Assembly (NCBI GenBank): GCA_002311285.1 | Contig: DBZU01000017.1 | Location: 14,356-31,097, forward strand | Direction: 5' to 3' | Source of the DNA: Dehalococcoidia bacterium UBA1152 | GTDB taxonomy: Bacteria; Chloroflexota; Dehalococcoidia; Lucifugimonadales; UBA2962 | DNA length: 16,742 nt | In this document: piece by piece, positions 7,125 to 15,159 of the stretch | Layout: the number at the start of each line of letters is the position of its first letter | Numbering within the stretch: the first letter of the stretch is position 1 | Made by a program: the position numbers and the translations under genes | Notes under the pieces: model-generated | The model's input: the letters and a program-made list of their open reading frames with translations, nothing else | Told to the model about the DNA's origin: nothing | Database searches by the model: none

Positions 7125-7192
7125 GCTAAACGAAGCATTAATCTTAACCAAACGCCATTGATTGATAAGTTTTATGAAATGGAGGTGTTAAA

Positions 7193-8110
7193 TTAAACAA
7201 GGTTAAATACCTTTTTAGGTAACCATTGTTTAAGTGATTGTTTATATTTCACCAACGCAATAAACTGTCCGCCAGATGAATATACCTTGATCAATTCATT
7301 ATCGATGCCACTTGGAAGTCCTGCCTTTAAAGAAACAGCTTGCCCGTTCCGAAGTAGTTGAATAGTTTGGTCGTCCATTACAATTGCTTTCAAATGTTCA
7401 AGTATCGAATCAGGAGCATACATCACTTTACTGTAAGTGCCATCCATCAACATTTTCGTGGCATCGTCAAGGCTGTAACAATTCTTTAAAAGAAATGGCC
7501 CAGTTCTTAGCCGACGCAAATCTTTCATATTAGCTCCTACCCCTAAAGCCTGTCCTATATCGTGTGCCAATGATCTCATATAGAAACCTTTCCCACACTT
7601 AACAAAAACAGTAATAAATGGTTCGTTGTAGGATTCCAGTACTATGTCAAAAACTTCAACAAAACGTGATTCCACTATGACGTCTTCTCCCATTCGGGCT
7701 AATTCATACAATCGTCTGCCTTTCTGTTTGAGGGCACTGTAGATTGGAGGCACTTGTTGAACACGGCCTACGAAGTTCACTAAAATATTGTTGATCGACT
7801 TATTGGTAATGCCCGACGTAGATTTAACAGCTGAAGTTTTGCCAAAACTATCATAAGTGTCCGTTTCAACACCCAGTTCAAATACTCCTCGATATTCTTT
7901 AGTAGAGTCTATGAGGAACTCAGTTAGTCGAGTAGCCTGTCCTATACATATCGGTATCACACCGGTGGCTATTGGATCTAAAGTGCCTGCATGCCCCACC
8001 TTCTTTTGGCCACTAACCTTTTTTATCTGGCGCACCACATCCATGGACGTAATACCGTAAGGTTTGTCAATTGGCAGAATACCATCTATAGATCGGGAAT
8101 AGAGAGTCAT
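7193..8110 (-). CDS. truB: tRNA pseudouridine(55) synthase TruB
   Basis: Makes the universal pseudouridine 55 in the T-loop of tRNAs. 305 residues. Seen: GILPIDKPYGITSMDVV (10-26), the catalytic motif GHAGTLDPIATGV with nucleophile D45, EYRGVFELGVETDTYD (72-87), VPPIYSALKQKGRRLYELAR (119-138), and KGFYMRSLAHDIG (174-186). The end has PUA-like character (GQAVSLKAGLP, then a strand-rich tail). It lies 11 nt after rbfA in the conserved infB-rbfA-truB order. The ribF/rpsO genes that often follow are replaced here by rplU. Confidence 0.96.
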   Translation of the reverse strand: MTLYSRSIDGILPIDKPYGITSMDVVRQIKKVSGQKKVGHAGTLDPIATGVIPICIGQATRLTEFLIDSTKEYRGVFELGVETDTYDSFGKTSAVKSTSGITNKSINNILVNFVGRVQQVPPIYSALKQKGRRLYELARMGEDVIVESRFVEVFDIVLESYNEPFITVFVKCGKGFYMRSLAHDIGQALGVGANMKDLRRLRTGPFLLKNCYSLDDATKMLMDGTYSKVMYAPDSILEHLKAIVMDDQTIQLLRNGQAVSLKAGLPSGIDNELIKVYSSGGQFIALVKYKQSLKQWLPKKVFNLV

Positions 8111-8121
8111 TGTAATTGAGC

Positions 8122-8484
8122 TTAATTCTCTCTGGGTTTATGTCCAGATGTGATGTCAGAAATTTTTTGTGTCAATAATGAACCCTCTGAAATGGAATCA
8201 TCGACACGAAACTTTAATGCAGGAATGAATTTCATTTTTAATTTAGAAGAAATGCTTTTTGAAATAAATCCAGATGCGTGGTTTAGTGCCTTAATTGTTG
8301 ACTTTTTAGTATCTACTTCTCCATAAATACTTATATAAACTTTCGCGGACCTGAGATCTTTCGCAGTCTCTACATCAATCACACTGACTATAGACGCCAG
8401 TCGAGGGTCTTTAAGTACTGTTGAAATTATTGAGCTTATCTCTTGACGAAGAGTGGAGTTCACTCTTTCCATACGCCATGTCAT
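8122..8484 (-). CDS. rbfA: Ribosome-binding factor A
   Basis: 120 residues with the single KH-like fold of RbfA: RMERVNSTLRQEISSIIS (4-21), LKDPRL (24-29), DLRSAKVYISIYG (43-55), and the end LKFRVDDSISEGSLL (90-104). Known: it binds the 30S subunit and helps 16S rRNA 5'-end maturation, important in the cold. It starts 21 nt after infB; the first ATG fits the family start. No strong Shine-Dalgarno is seen, so coupling to infB translation is plausible. Confidence 0.95.
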   Translation of the reverse strand: MTWRMERVNSTLRQEISSIISTVLKDPRLASIVSVIDVETAKDLRSAKVYISIYGEVDTKKSTIKALNHASGFISKSISSKLKMKFIPALKFRVDDSISEGSLLTQKISDITSGHKPREN

Positions 8485-8505
8485 GGTATTAGACCTAATT
8501 TGTTA

Positions 8506-10335
8506 TTAGTTTTTAGATACCTGTTGAGAACGATGGGCTTCTAAAATATCGCCCTCTTCAAATTCATTAAAACCATTGATTAACATGCCACCTTCATTGC
8601 CATTAGCAACTTCACGAACATCATTTTTGAAATGTTTAAGACTAGTTATGGTTCCTTCGTGTAAGAACTCTCCATTTCGGAGCACATGGATAGTAGCTTC
8701 ACGTGTGATTTTCCCTTTATTGACGTAAAAGCCAGCTATAGTGCCTCTACGGCCAACTTCAAATGTTTCTCTGACAGCCGCTTCACCTTCAACAATATCC
8801 TTATAGCTTGGTTCCAATAATCCGGCTAAAGCCTTCGCTACGTCGTCTGTGAGGTCGTATATAACTTTATAGGTTCTTATTTCGATGCCTTCTTGAGTTG
8901 CAAGAGCGGATGCTCCAGGTTGCATTTCAGAATTGAATCCAATTATGATTGCGTCAGATGCTGAAGCCAACATTACATCATTCTCAGTTATGCCGCCCGC
9001 TGACGCCCTTATAATTTTTATTTTAGACTTCTCGTCACTTAAGCCATTTATCATATTTAGTACAGCATCTACACTGCCTTGCACATCAGTTTTTATAATT
9101 AAGTTCATAGATTTCGCTATCCCTGATTCAATGCGGGTATATGCGTCTTGTAGTGTTGTTGCCCGATTGTTCAATAATTGCTGATATTCAGCTACCATCT
9201 GCTTGGCACTCTTTTCATCAGGTGCAACATTAAATATGTCTCCAGGCTCAGGTAGGCCAGATATACCTAGAATTTCAACAGGGGTAGAAGGCCCAGCTTG
9301 TTCTATTTTGGATCCATCATCGTTCAGCATAGCCTTTACCCGCCCTCGTAAATTGCGGATTGTTAAATGATCACCAACTTTTAGAGTGCCTGTTTGTATT
9401 AAAGCAGTAGCAACCGGTCCTTTTCGGTTGTCTAGCCTAGCTTCAACTACTACTCCCGTTGCCAATTTATTTGGGTTGCCTTTTAGTTCAGCCATCTCTG
9501 ATAGAAGTTGTAAGCTTTCCAACAGCTCAGGTATTCCATCTTTATTGATAGCTGATACTGGTATACAAATTATGTCACCACCCCAGTCCTCAACCAATAA
9601 ATCCTTTTCAGAAAGTTGCCTTTTTATTTTTTCAGGGTCTGCTTCAGCCTTATCCATTTTATTGATGCATACTAGCATTGGCACGCCCGCTGCCCGTATA
9701 TGGTCTATAGCTTCATGCGTCTGAGGCATTATGCCGTCATCAGCTGCTACTACTAAAACAGCTATATCAGTTACTCGAGCTCCACGAGCTCTCATTGCTG
9801 TGAAAGCTTTATGGCCTGGCGTATCTAAGAAAGTAATTAATTTCCCTTGGTGTTCTACTTGGTATGCGCCTATGTGTTGCGTAATTCCGCCTGCTTCACC
9901 ATCTACTACTTTTGTTTTTCTTATTGCATCAAGTATTGTAGTTTTACCATGATCGACGTGTCCTAATATAGTGACTATAGGAGGTCTCGATACCAAATGT
10001 TCGGCGTCTTCTTTTTCGTGTGACGGAACTATTGAAGTAGCATCATCAGACTTTTTTTCAGGTTCATAAACATCGAATCCAAAGGACTCCGCTACATCAG
10101 CAGCTAGTTCATAATCTAATACATCGTTAATTGTGTACATGTGTCCTAAACGCATCAGCTGTTTTATCAAATCTATAGAACTAATTTGCATTATCTTAGC
10201 AAGATTGGCAACAGCAATTGCATTAGGAATTTCTAATGCTGGTGGATCTCCATCATAGCTAGCTTTATCGACGGATATCTCACCATTAGATTCGATATTA
10301 TCGGTAGTGGTTTCTTGTGCTGTTCGCTTTACCAT
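8506..10335 (-). CDS. infB: Translation initiation factor IF-2 (short N-terminus)
   Basis: GTPase that brings fMet-tRNA to the 30S subunit and promotes subunit joining. Seen: one IF2_N-type module (about 38-92), G1 GHVDHGKT (125-132), switch I GGITQHIGAYQV (149-160), G3 DTPGHKAFTAMRARGA (171-186), G4 NKMD (225-228) and G5 SAI (261-263). Domains II, III and C2 follow, ending in HEGTITSLKHFKNDV near the C-terminus. At 609 residues it is near the short end for bacteria (E. coli has 890). The long charged linker between IF2_N and the G domain is almost absent. It starts 8 nt after ylxR; no good Shine-Dalgarno, so probably coupled. Confidence 0.97.
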   Translation of the reverse strand: MVKRTAQETTTDNIESNGEISVDKASYDGDPPALEIPNAIAVANLAKIMQISSIDLIKQLMRLGHMYTINDVLDYELAADVAESFGFDVYEPEKKSDDATSIVPSHEKEDAEHLVSRPPIVTILGHVDHGKTTILDAIRKTKVVDGEAGGITQHIGAYQVEHQGKLITFLDTPGHKAFTAMRARGARVTDIAVLVVAADDGIMPQTHEAIDHIRAAGVPMLVCINKMDKAEADPEKIKRQLSEKDLLVEDWGGDIICIPVSAINKDGIPELLESLQLLSEMAELKGNPNKLATGVVVEARLDNRKGPVATALIQTGTLKVGDHLTIRNLRGRVKAMLNDDGSKIEQAGPSTPVEILGISGLPEPGDIFNVAPDEKSAKQMVAEYQQLLNNRATTLQDAYTRIESGIAKSMNLIIKTDVQGSVDAVLNMINGLSDEKSKIKIIRASAGGITENDVMLASASDAIIIGFNSEMQPGASALATQEGIEIRTYKVIYDLTDDVAKALAGLLEPSYKDIVEGEAAVRETFEVGRRGTIAGFYVNKGKITREATIHVLRNGEFLHEGTITSLKHFKNDVREVANGNEGGMLINGFNEFEEGDILEAHRSQQVSKN

Positions 10336-10343
10336 TTTATGGG

Positions 10344-10637
10344 TTAATCGTTAACCAACGTCCTTAATTGTTTTATGACAGAAACTGTCATTTCTGCTGT
10401 AACCATCGTTTTTAAACCGTAGGATAAACTACCAGCGTTAAGTTTTGATAGTCTGCATTCCTTGGATAAGCAGATATAGATTCCTCTTCCATCAAGTTTA
10501 GCTTTTACATCCACTTTAACTCCGTTTCCACTTGCCACTAGCCTAACCATGCTCTGTTTAGGTTTCTTTTTTCTGCAAATTATGCAGGTTCGCCCTGGAC
10601 GCCTCTTCGCGTTGGACGATATCTTTACCTTTTTCAT
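10344..10637 (-). CDS. ylxR: YlxR/RnpM-family RNA-binding protein
   Basis: About 97 residues from the ATG at 10637-10635, which puts the family core GRTCIICRKKKPKQSMVRLV about 15 residues in, followed by the second hallmark GRGIYIC and CRLSKL. The frame is open upstream to an ATG at 10754, but that would add 39 residues lying largely inside the end of nusA (98 nt overlap). The nearer start leaves a normal 19-nt gap to nusA and is preferred. Known: YlxR was reported as a nucleoid-associated regulator and, in B. subtilis, as an RNase P modulator (RnpM). Its position between nusA and infB is the most conserved in the family. Confidence 0.9.
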   Translation of the reverse strand: MKKVKISSNAKRRPGRTCIICRKKKPKQSMVRLVASGNGVKVDVKAKLDGRGIYICLSKECRLSKLNAGSLSYGLKTMVTAEMTVSVIKQLRTLVND

Positions 10638-10656
10638 GCCGTTTGAGATAAGTTTA

Positions 10657-12174
10657 TTATTTACGAGCAGTTCTGTGCGTGTTTTGCCTACGTTTTCGTG
10701 TGCCTCTTCGCTTTGAGGGGCCATTTTTATTAAGTTCCTCAATGTCCTCTGCAAATCTTATTTGTCCAGGATTGGCCGGCACTTTAGGTTTGCGAATATT
10801 CCATACCTCTTCGGATAGTTCTGCAGTAGACTTTACTGGTTCCAACGGTTCGATCGGTTCAGGAGTTGCCGTTTCTTCTGCTGGTAAATCACTTGTTGCA
10901 TCTACAATCTTTTTTTCTTCAATCACCTTAGGTTCGATTGTTCCAATATCTTTTATAGTTGACTCACTGTCAGTAGATCCGTCTGGCTCTAAAGCTTCAG
11001 GAGTATCATCAGTTTTATCTTCATCTATTGAGTTTTTCGTTGTATTGGCTTCTACTTCAATGGGAGTTTCATCCATTGTTACTGGATCTACTGTTTCTAC
11101 AGCTGGTTCAACTGACTCCTCATCAATTGGACCTTTAGCAGTGACTTCAGCATCACTTTTAATGTCAACTTTCCAACCTGTTAGTTTAGCAGCCAGTCTA
11201 GCATTTTGACCTTCCTTTCCTATTGCTAAAGAAAGTGTGTTTTCCGGTACTATCGCGGTTGCAGACAGCTCTGACTGGACAAGATCTACCCTTAAAACTT
11301 GTGACGGGCTCAGAGCTTGAGAAATAAAAGTTACAGGGTTTTCGTCCCATTGGATCACATCTATTTTTTCGCCATGCAATTCATTAACGATATTCTGGAT
11401 TCTTATGCCCCTAAGCCCTACACATGAACCTACTGGATCAACACCTTCTTGGCTAGCGGACACTGCCACTTTGCTTCTTGCTCCTGGTTCACGAGCTATT
11501 GCTTTGATTTCGACAGAGCCGTTATAGATTTCTGGTACTTCCATTTCAAATAAGCGTCTTAGAAGTTCATCGTCCGACCTTGATATTATTAATTCTGGGC
11601 CTTTTATTGACCTTTCTAACGATTTTAAGAGGACCTTGATCTTTTGTCCCACTCGGTATCTTTCGGTTTGTATTTGTTCTGACAAAGGTAAAATTGCCTC
11701 AGCTCGGCCCATCTCACAAATCACTTGTTTGGCATCTATACGTTGTACACTTACTGTATAAACTTCACCTTCTTTATCAGCATATTCTTCGTAAACTAAT
11801 TCTCTCTCAGCCTCTCTCAATCGCTGTAAAACAACCTGTTTAGCTGTTTGGGCTGCGATTCGTCCAGCACTGGCAGGAAGTTTTTTATATGCTACATTTT
11901 CGCCAACCTGTACATCGGGTTGATATTTTTTTGCGTCTTTTAGGGTAATTTCAACTAGTTCATTCTCAACTTCATCCACTACTTTTTTTAAGAGATATAC
12001 ACTTACGTCTCCAGTTCCGGGATCAAGTTTTACAGAAATCTCTTGCCCTGTAGCAATGCTGTCTTTACGGTATGCTGAGACTAAAGCCGCTTCTATCGCC
12101 GATAACACAATTTCTCTAGGCAAATTTCTTTCAGCTGCAAGCTGAGTTAGTGCAATTAGGAAATCACTTTTCAT
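10657..12174 (-). CDS. nusA: Transcription termination/antitermination factor NusA with acidic C-terminal extension
   Basis: Binds RNA polymerase and nascent RNA and affects pausing, termination and antitermination. Domains: NusA N-terminal domain (about 1-125; AERNLPREIVLSAIEAAL), S1 (about 133-198), KH1 (about 200-290; DPVGSCVGLRGIRIQ at 246-260), and KH2 (about 293-345; SLAIGKEGQNARLAAKLTGW at 315-334). Residues about 345-460 are a Glu/Asp/Thr/Val/Pro-rich low-complexity tail, and the last about 20 (SKRRGTRKRR...) are strongly basic. The acidic AR repeats of E. coli are not recognisable. It heads the block; rimP, often upstream, is not here. The leader contains a strong hairpin described separately. 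Confidence 0.96.
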   Translation of the reverse strand: MKSDFLIALTQLAAERNLPREIVLSAIEAALVSAYRKDSIATGQEISVKLDPGTGDVSVYLLKKVVDEVENELVEITLKDAKKYQPDVQVGENVAYKKLPASAGRIAAQTAKQVVLQRLREAERELVYEEYADKEGEVYTVSVQRIDAKQVICEMGRAEAILPLSEQIQTERYRVGQKIKVLLKSLERSIKGPELIISRSDDELLRRLFEMEVPEIYNGSVEIKAIAREPGARSKVAVSASQEGVDPVGSCVGLRGIRIQNIVNELHGEKIDVIQWDENPVTFISQALSPSQVLRVDLVQSELSATAIVPENTLSLAIGKEGQNARLAAKLTGWKVDIKSDAEVTAKGPIDEESVEPAVETVDPVTMDETPIEVEANTTKNSIDEDKTDDTPEALEPDGSTDSESTIKDIGTIEPKVIEEKKIVDATSDLPAEETATPEPIEPLEPVKSTAELSEEVWNIRKPKVPANPGQIRFAEDIEELNKNGPSKRRGTRKRRQNTHRTARK

Positions 12175-12200
12175 TTTTATACAATTGCCCCATTAATTAA

Positions 12201-12225
12201 GAAAAGTGGGGTTGCCCCACTTTTC
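12201..12225 (-). promoter_or_regulatory. Strong 11-bp hairpin in the nusA leader (possible attenuator/translational switch)
   Basis: GAAAAGTGGGG (12201-12211) and CCCCACTTTTC (12215-12225) are a perfect inverted pair around 3 nt. Since nusA (minus) and modA (plus) diverge here, it is not a 3'-end terminator for either gene. It lies inside the leader predicted from the nusA promoter at 12251-12279. In the nusA RNA the stem is followed by UUAAUUAAU, so it is terminator-like but weak in U-run. The distal arm can also pair with UGGGG (12192-12188) and with GAAAAGUG (12172-12165) in the first nusA codons. Confidence 0.6.
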
Positions 12226-12250
12226 CACCGTCGATAAAAGCTGTCATATG

Positions 12251-12279
12251 AGTATATCAAGAAGCATCGTTGGTAACAA
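12251..12279 (-). promoter_or_regulatory. Candidate nusA promoter
   Basis: Minus strand TTGTTA (12279-12274), 17 nt, TATACT (12256-12251). The -10 is one base from consensus; the -35 matches at four of six. Transcription would begin near 12244, giving a leader of about 70 nt that includes the 12201-12225 hairpin. The -35 overlaps the candidate modA promoter on the other strand. Confidence 0.5.
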
Positions 12280-12298
12280 TATAACCAATCAATAAAAT
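12270..12298 (+). promoter_or_regulatory. Candidate modA promoter with overlapping palindrome
   Basis: Plus strand TTGGTA (12270-12275), 17 nt, TAAAAT (12293-12298); start near 12305 and about 34 nt of leader. TTGGT (12270-12274) and ACCAA (12284-12288) are inverted copies centred in the spacer, so a dimeric regulator could sit over the -35 boxes of both modA and nusA. A ModE-like site is one possibility, since molybdate uptake genes are often ModE-controlled, but no ModE gene is in the window and I cannot score the site. Confidence 0.42.
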
Positions 12299-12338
12299 TA
12301 GAGTAATAATCATGATAAAAAGATAGTATGTAAAACTA

Positions 12339-13103
12339 ATGAAATTTGCACGCAATCTATCAATTCTTACTGTCATAATAACAACCCTGTTTTCCATCAC
12401 ATGTAGCAATGGTGATACTGACACTATTTTAATATTTGCAGCAGCCAGTCTTAATGATGCATTGCAAGAAATAAAAGTGGCTTATCAATCAGAACACGAA
12501 ACCAAACTGACGTTCAGTTTCGGAGGATCTCAGAATCTTGCCAGACAAATTTCACTTGGGGCTAAAGCGGATGTAATATTATCTGCTGGGAGTAGCCCAA
12601 TTGAATTCCTGGATTCAAGACAATTGCTTGATGGCCGGAAATATAACGTGTTGACTAATGAGCTTGTTGTTGTTGTTCGAAGTAGTATTAAAGATCAAAT
12701 AAACACACTGGAAGATTTAGAAACAAGTAATATTAAGCGAATAGCTATAGCTGACCCCGAAACATCACCAGCAGGAATCTATGCATTGCAAGCATTAGAT
12801 AATATGGACTTTAATCATGATTTATCATCAAAGATAGTTAAAGGTGAAAATGTTAGGATAGCCCTAACATACGTACAGCGAGGCAATGCAGACGCCGGGC
12901 TAGTATATAGAACGGACGCAGCGCTCGCCAGAAATTTGTTGGTTTTGGATATCATTCCTTTGAATGTTTATGATCAAATCTTGTATATCGCTGCTGTACA
13001 AAAATCTAGCCATAATCTAGATCAAGCGATTGGCTTTTGCGAATTTTTGCTGACTGAAAAAGCGAGGACTATTTTTGACAATCATGGATTTTCATTTCCA
13101 TAG
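12339..13103 (+). CDS. modA: Molybdate ABC transporter, substrate-binding protein ModA
   Basis: 254 residues. N-terminal export signal with a hydrophobic core (about 8-20) ending in C22. The Cys suggests a lipoprotein, but the residues before it (SIT) are a poor lipobox. Then the ModA/WtpA pattern: IFAAASLNDALQEI (32-45) with the oxyanion-contacting Ser, FSFGGSQNLARQI (59-71), ADVILSAGSS (77-86), ADPETSPAG (near 138), and GNADAGLVYRTDA (near 187-199). Tungstate binding cannot be excluded from sequence. First gene of modABC. No Shine-Dalgarno is seen; an ATG-TAA start-stop pair sits 9 nt before the real ATG. Confidence 0.93.
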   Translation: MKFARNLSILTVIITTLFSITCSNGDTDTILIFAAASLNDALQEIKVAYQSEHETKLTFSFGGSQNLARQISLGAKADVILSAGSSPIEFLDSRQLLDGRKYNVLTNELVVVVRSSIKDQINTLEDLETSNIKRIAIADPETSPAGIYALQALDNMDFNHDLSSKIVKGENVRIALTYVQRGNADAGLVYRTDAALARNLLVLDIIPLNVYDQILYIAAVQKSSHNLDQAIGFCEFLLTEKARTIFDNHGFSFP

Positions 13104-13140
13104 TATGACGTCATATTAATGTGAGTGATGTAGAACGTAT

Positions 13141-13815
13141 ATGTATCTAGAAATTCTATTACTTTCATTTCAGGTTTCCATAATTGCCACACTGATGAAT
13201 ATAATTCCTGCTCTTAGCGTAGGATGGTTGTTAGTAAAGCGAAAGACGCCATTAAATTTTGTATTGGATCTGCTTGTTTCTTTACCTTTAGCACTGCCTC
13301 CAGTAATAATCGGGTTCTTTTTGTTAATTATTTTAAGCAATTCTAGTCCACTGGGGCAATTAAGCCAGATTATTTTTGGCAAGGATATTGTGTTCACTTG
13401 GTTTGCAGCTGCAATCGCTTCGTCAGTGGTTTCATTTCCTCTCATGGTGAGGTCTGTAATGGTGGGAATAGCTGATGTAGATGTTCGGCTGGAACAATGT
13501 GCCAGGATATTAGGTGCTGGGGCGTGGAGAGTGTTTTTTACTATAACCCTGCCTTTAGCATATCGAGGAATTCTGGCGGGTTTGTTAATTGGATTTGTCC
13601 GGGCTTTTAGCGAATTTGGTGCTACGGTAGTTGTGGCAGGTTCAATATCAGGGTCTACTGAGACATTACCTGTTGCAATATATGGACGGATATTGACTGG
13701 AAAAGACGGCGAAGTTTTTGAATTAATTGGAATTAGCATTCTTTTCGCTGTGATTACTTTATTAATTCACAATTGGTTGATGAATAAATACAACTATGGT
13801 TTTGATAGGAACTAG
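13141..13815 (+). CDS. modB: Molybdate ABC transporter permease ModB
   Basis: 224 residues, about five or six membrane helices, the usual size. The cytoplasmic coupling (EAA-like) loop is EQCARILGAGAWRVFFTITL (118-137), followed by the molybdate/sulfate-type signature FVRAFSEFGATVVVAG (152-167). LPLALPPVIIGFFLL (48-62) is the conserved second-helix segment. It lies 37 nt after modA and 2 nt before modC. The ATG at 13141 begins directly at the first helix, as in other ModB proteins. Works as a homodimer with a ModC dimer in the inner membrane. Confidence 0.94.
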   Translation: MYLEILLLSFQVSIIATLMNIIPALSVGWLLVKRKTPLNFVLDLLVSLPLALPPVIIGFFLLIILSNSSPLGQLSQIIFGKDIVFTWFAAAIASSVVSFPLMVRSVMVGIADVDVRLEQCARILGAGAWRVFFTITLPLAYRGILAGLLIGFVRAFSEFGATVVVAGSISGSTETLPVAIYGRILTGKDGEVFELIGISILFAVITLLIHNWLMNKYNYGFDRN

Positions 13816-13817
13816 CT

Positions 13818-14924
13818 ATGAATAAAAGCAGTGAAAACAATGTGATGGGGAAATTTTCATTCATAAAACGATATAAGAACTTCAAACTTTCAATTGATGG
13901 AGAAGTTAAACAAGGTGTTACAGCTGTTTTTGGTAATTCTGGTAGTGGTAAAACATCATTATTAAATTGTATATCTGGTTTAACTCAACCAGAGCAAGGG
14001 TACCTACAGTTGAATGGAGAAACATTATTTAGTACAAAATCCCCAAGAATTAATATTAACCCAGAGAGAAGGAGAATAGGATATGTGTTACAAGATTCTC
14101 TGCTATTTCCTCACCTGTCAGTTTTAGACAATATTAAATATGGATTTCGCCTTATTGACCATGAAAGACGACTGATTGATCCAGATGACTTAATTACAAT
14201 TATGGGGTTAACTGAGATTATGGATCGTAAAGTTACGGAATTGTCTGGCGGTGAAGCGAGAAGAGTGTCTATAGCAAGAGCCTTGGCCATTTCACCAAAT
14301 CTTTTGATGCTGGATGAGCCAATGCAGGGGTTAGATTTTGGAGTTAGAGGCTCAATACTTAGATATTTGAAACAACTAAAAACTGAATTAAATATACCGA
14401 TCATATTAGTTTCACATTCTATTTCTGAAGTTGTCGCATTAGCTCAACATGTGATTATCATTGATAAAGGTAACAAAGTTATTGAAGGATCAGTCAGTGA
14501 GATTTTATCAAATAAAGGATTAAATCAACTTATTAATTTGTCAGAATTAGAGAACGTTTTCGAGGGAACTGTTAAAGATAACGGACAGGTTAAAGGTGTC
14601 GCCACTGTGTTAGTTAACCAGTTAGAAATCGAAGTCCCCTTCTTTAAGGCAGAAACAGGTTGTAATGCGACCGTTTCAATAAAAGCATCTGACATAATAA
14701 TTGCCACATCTTACCCTGAAGGCCTAAGCGCAAGAAACATTTTAAAGGGCACTGTAAAACAAATTGTAAACGCTGGCTGGACATCCGTTGTTTACGTTGA
14801 TGCTGGAATTCGTTTGATAGCCGAAATTACTACTGCCTCGTTATCAGAATTAGATATCAAAATTAACTCAGATATTTACCTGATAATTAAAGCCAACTCG
14901 ATTACTGTAGCTGCGATAAGCTGA
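13818..14924 (+). CDS. modC: Molybdate ABC transporter ATPase ModC with C-terminal TOBE/Mop regulatory domain
   Basis: 368 residues. ATPase domain: Walker A GNSGSGKTS (39-47), Q-loop Q92 in YVLQDSLLFPHL, signature LSGGE (142-146), Walker B LLMLDEP (162-168), switch His H200. From about 245 there are two TOBE/Mop half-domains (VFEGTVKD..., then SARNILKGTVKQIV...), the arrangement of E. coli ModC, where molybdate binding there feeds back on transport. AGGAA stands 8 nt before the ATG inside the end of modB; an internal ATG at codon 10 is a second possible start that fits the family more tightly. No clear terminator follows. Confidence 0.94.
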   Translation: MNKSSENNVMGKFSFIKRYKNFKLSIDGEVKQGVTAVFGNSGSGKTSLLNCISGLTQPEQGYLQLNGETLFSTKSPRININPERRRIGYVLQDSLLFPHLSVLDNIKYGFRLIDHERRLIDPDDLITIMGLTEIMDRKVTELSGGEARRVSIARALAISPNLLMLDEPMQGLDFGVRGSILRYLKQLKTELNIPIILVSHSISEVVALAQHVIIIDKGNKVIEGSVSEILSNKGLNQLINLSELENVFEGTVKDNGQVKGVATVLVNQLEIEVPFFKAETGCNATVSIKASDIIIATSYPEGLSARNILKGTVKQIVNAGWTSVVYVDAGIRLIAEITTASLSELDIKINSDIYLIIKANSITVAAIS

Positions 14925-15159
14925 CATACGCTAATAATTCGTTAATATGTTGTAAAGTATTAATTAGTAACGAAGGTGTGGTTGATATTTTGCATAACTA
15001 TTTAACTCGATTGGATTTATCAATGAATGAGACGCATAGCTTAATATGAGATGTGCGGATTAAGTTCAAACAGGGTGTTTTCTGCTAGAGTTTTAACAGT
15101 TTTTTTAACTTTCTTGTAAAAATTATTGGGATTCTGTTGATTGAATAGCTTAAAAGAAC
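14925..15159. other. AT-rich intergenic region after modC
   Basis: No open frame of note, no tRNA or rRNA-like sequence. A 6-bp A/T stem (TTAATA at 14942-14947 with TATTAA at 14958-14963) is too weak to call a terminator. A run of seven T at about 15100-15106 is not preceded by a stable stem. No good promoter for the following small gene could be assigned. Confidence 0.4.

Noticed and set aside
10638..10754. N-terminal extension of ylxR overlapping nusA
   Set aside because: It would add 39 residues before the family core and overlap nusA by 98 nt; the ATG at 10637 gives normal length and spacing.
10679..11209. 176-codon open frame on the plus strand opposite the acidic tail of nusA
   Set aside because: Ser/Val-rich product is the expected mirror of the Glu/Thr/Asp-rich low-complexity tail; no independent signals.
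12201..12225. Reading the 11-bp hairpin as a transcription terminator for a flanking gene
   Set aside because: Both flanking genes begin here and point away from it, so no coding transcript ends at this point; a leader element of nusA fits better.
12299..12338. Molybdenum-cofactor riboswitch before modA
   Set aside because: The predicted leader is only about 34 nt and AT-rich, too short for the large Moco RNA, and no structure is visible.
13170..13739. 189-codon open frame on the minus strand opposite modB
   Set aside because: It lies wholly within modB, whose permease signature is clear. The antisense product is Asn/Thr/Pro-rich without any domain pattern.
15050..15090. GTTCAAA resembling a tRNA T-loop
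   Set aside because: No flanking 5-bp stem, acceptor stem or anticodon arm could be built.
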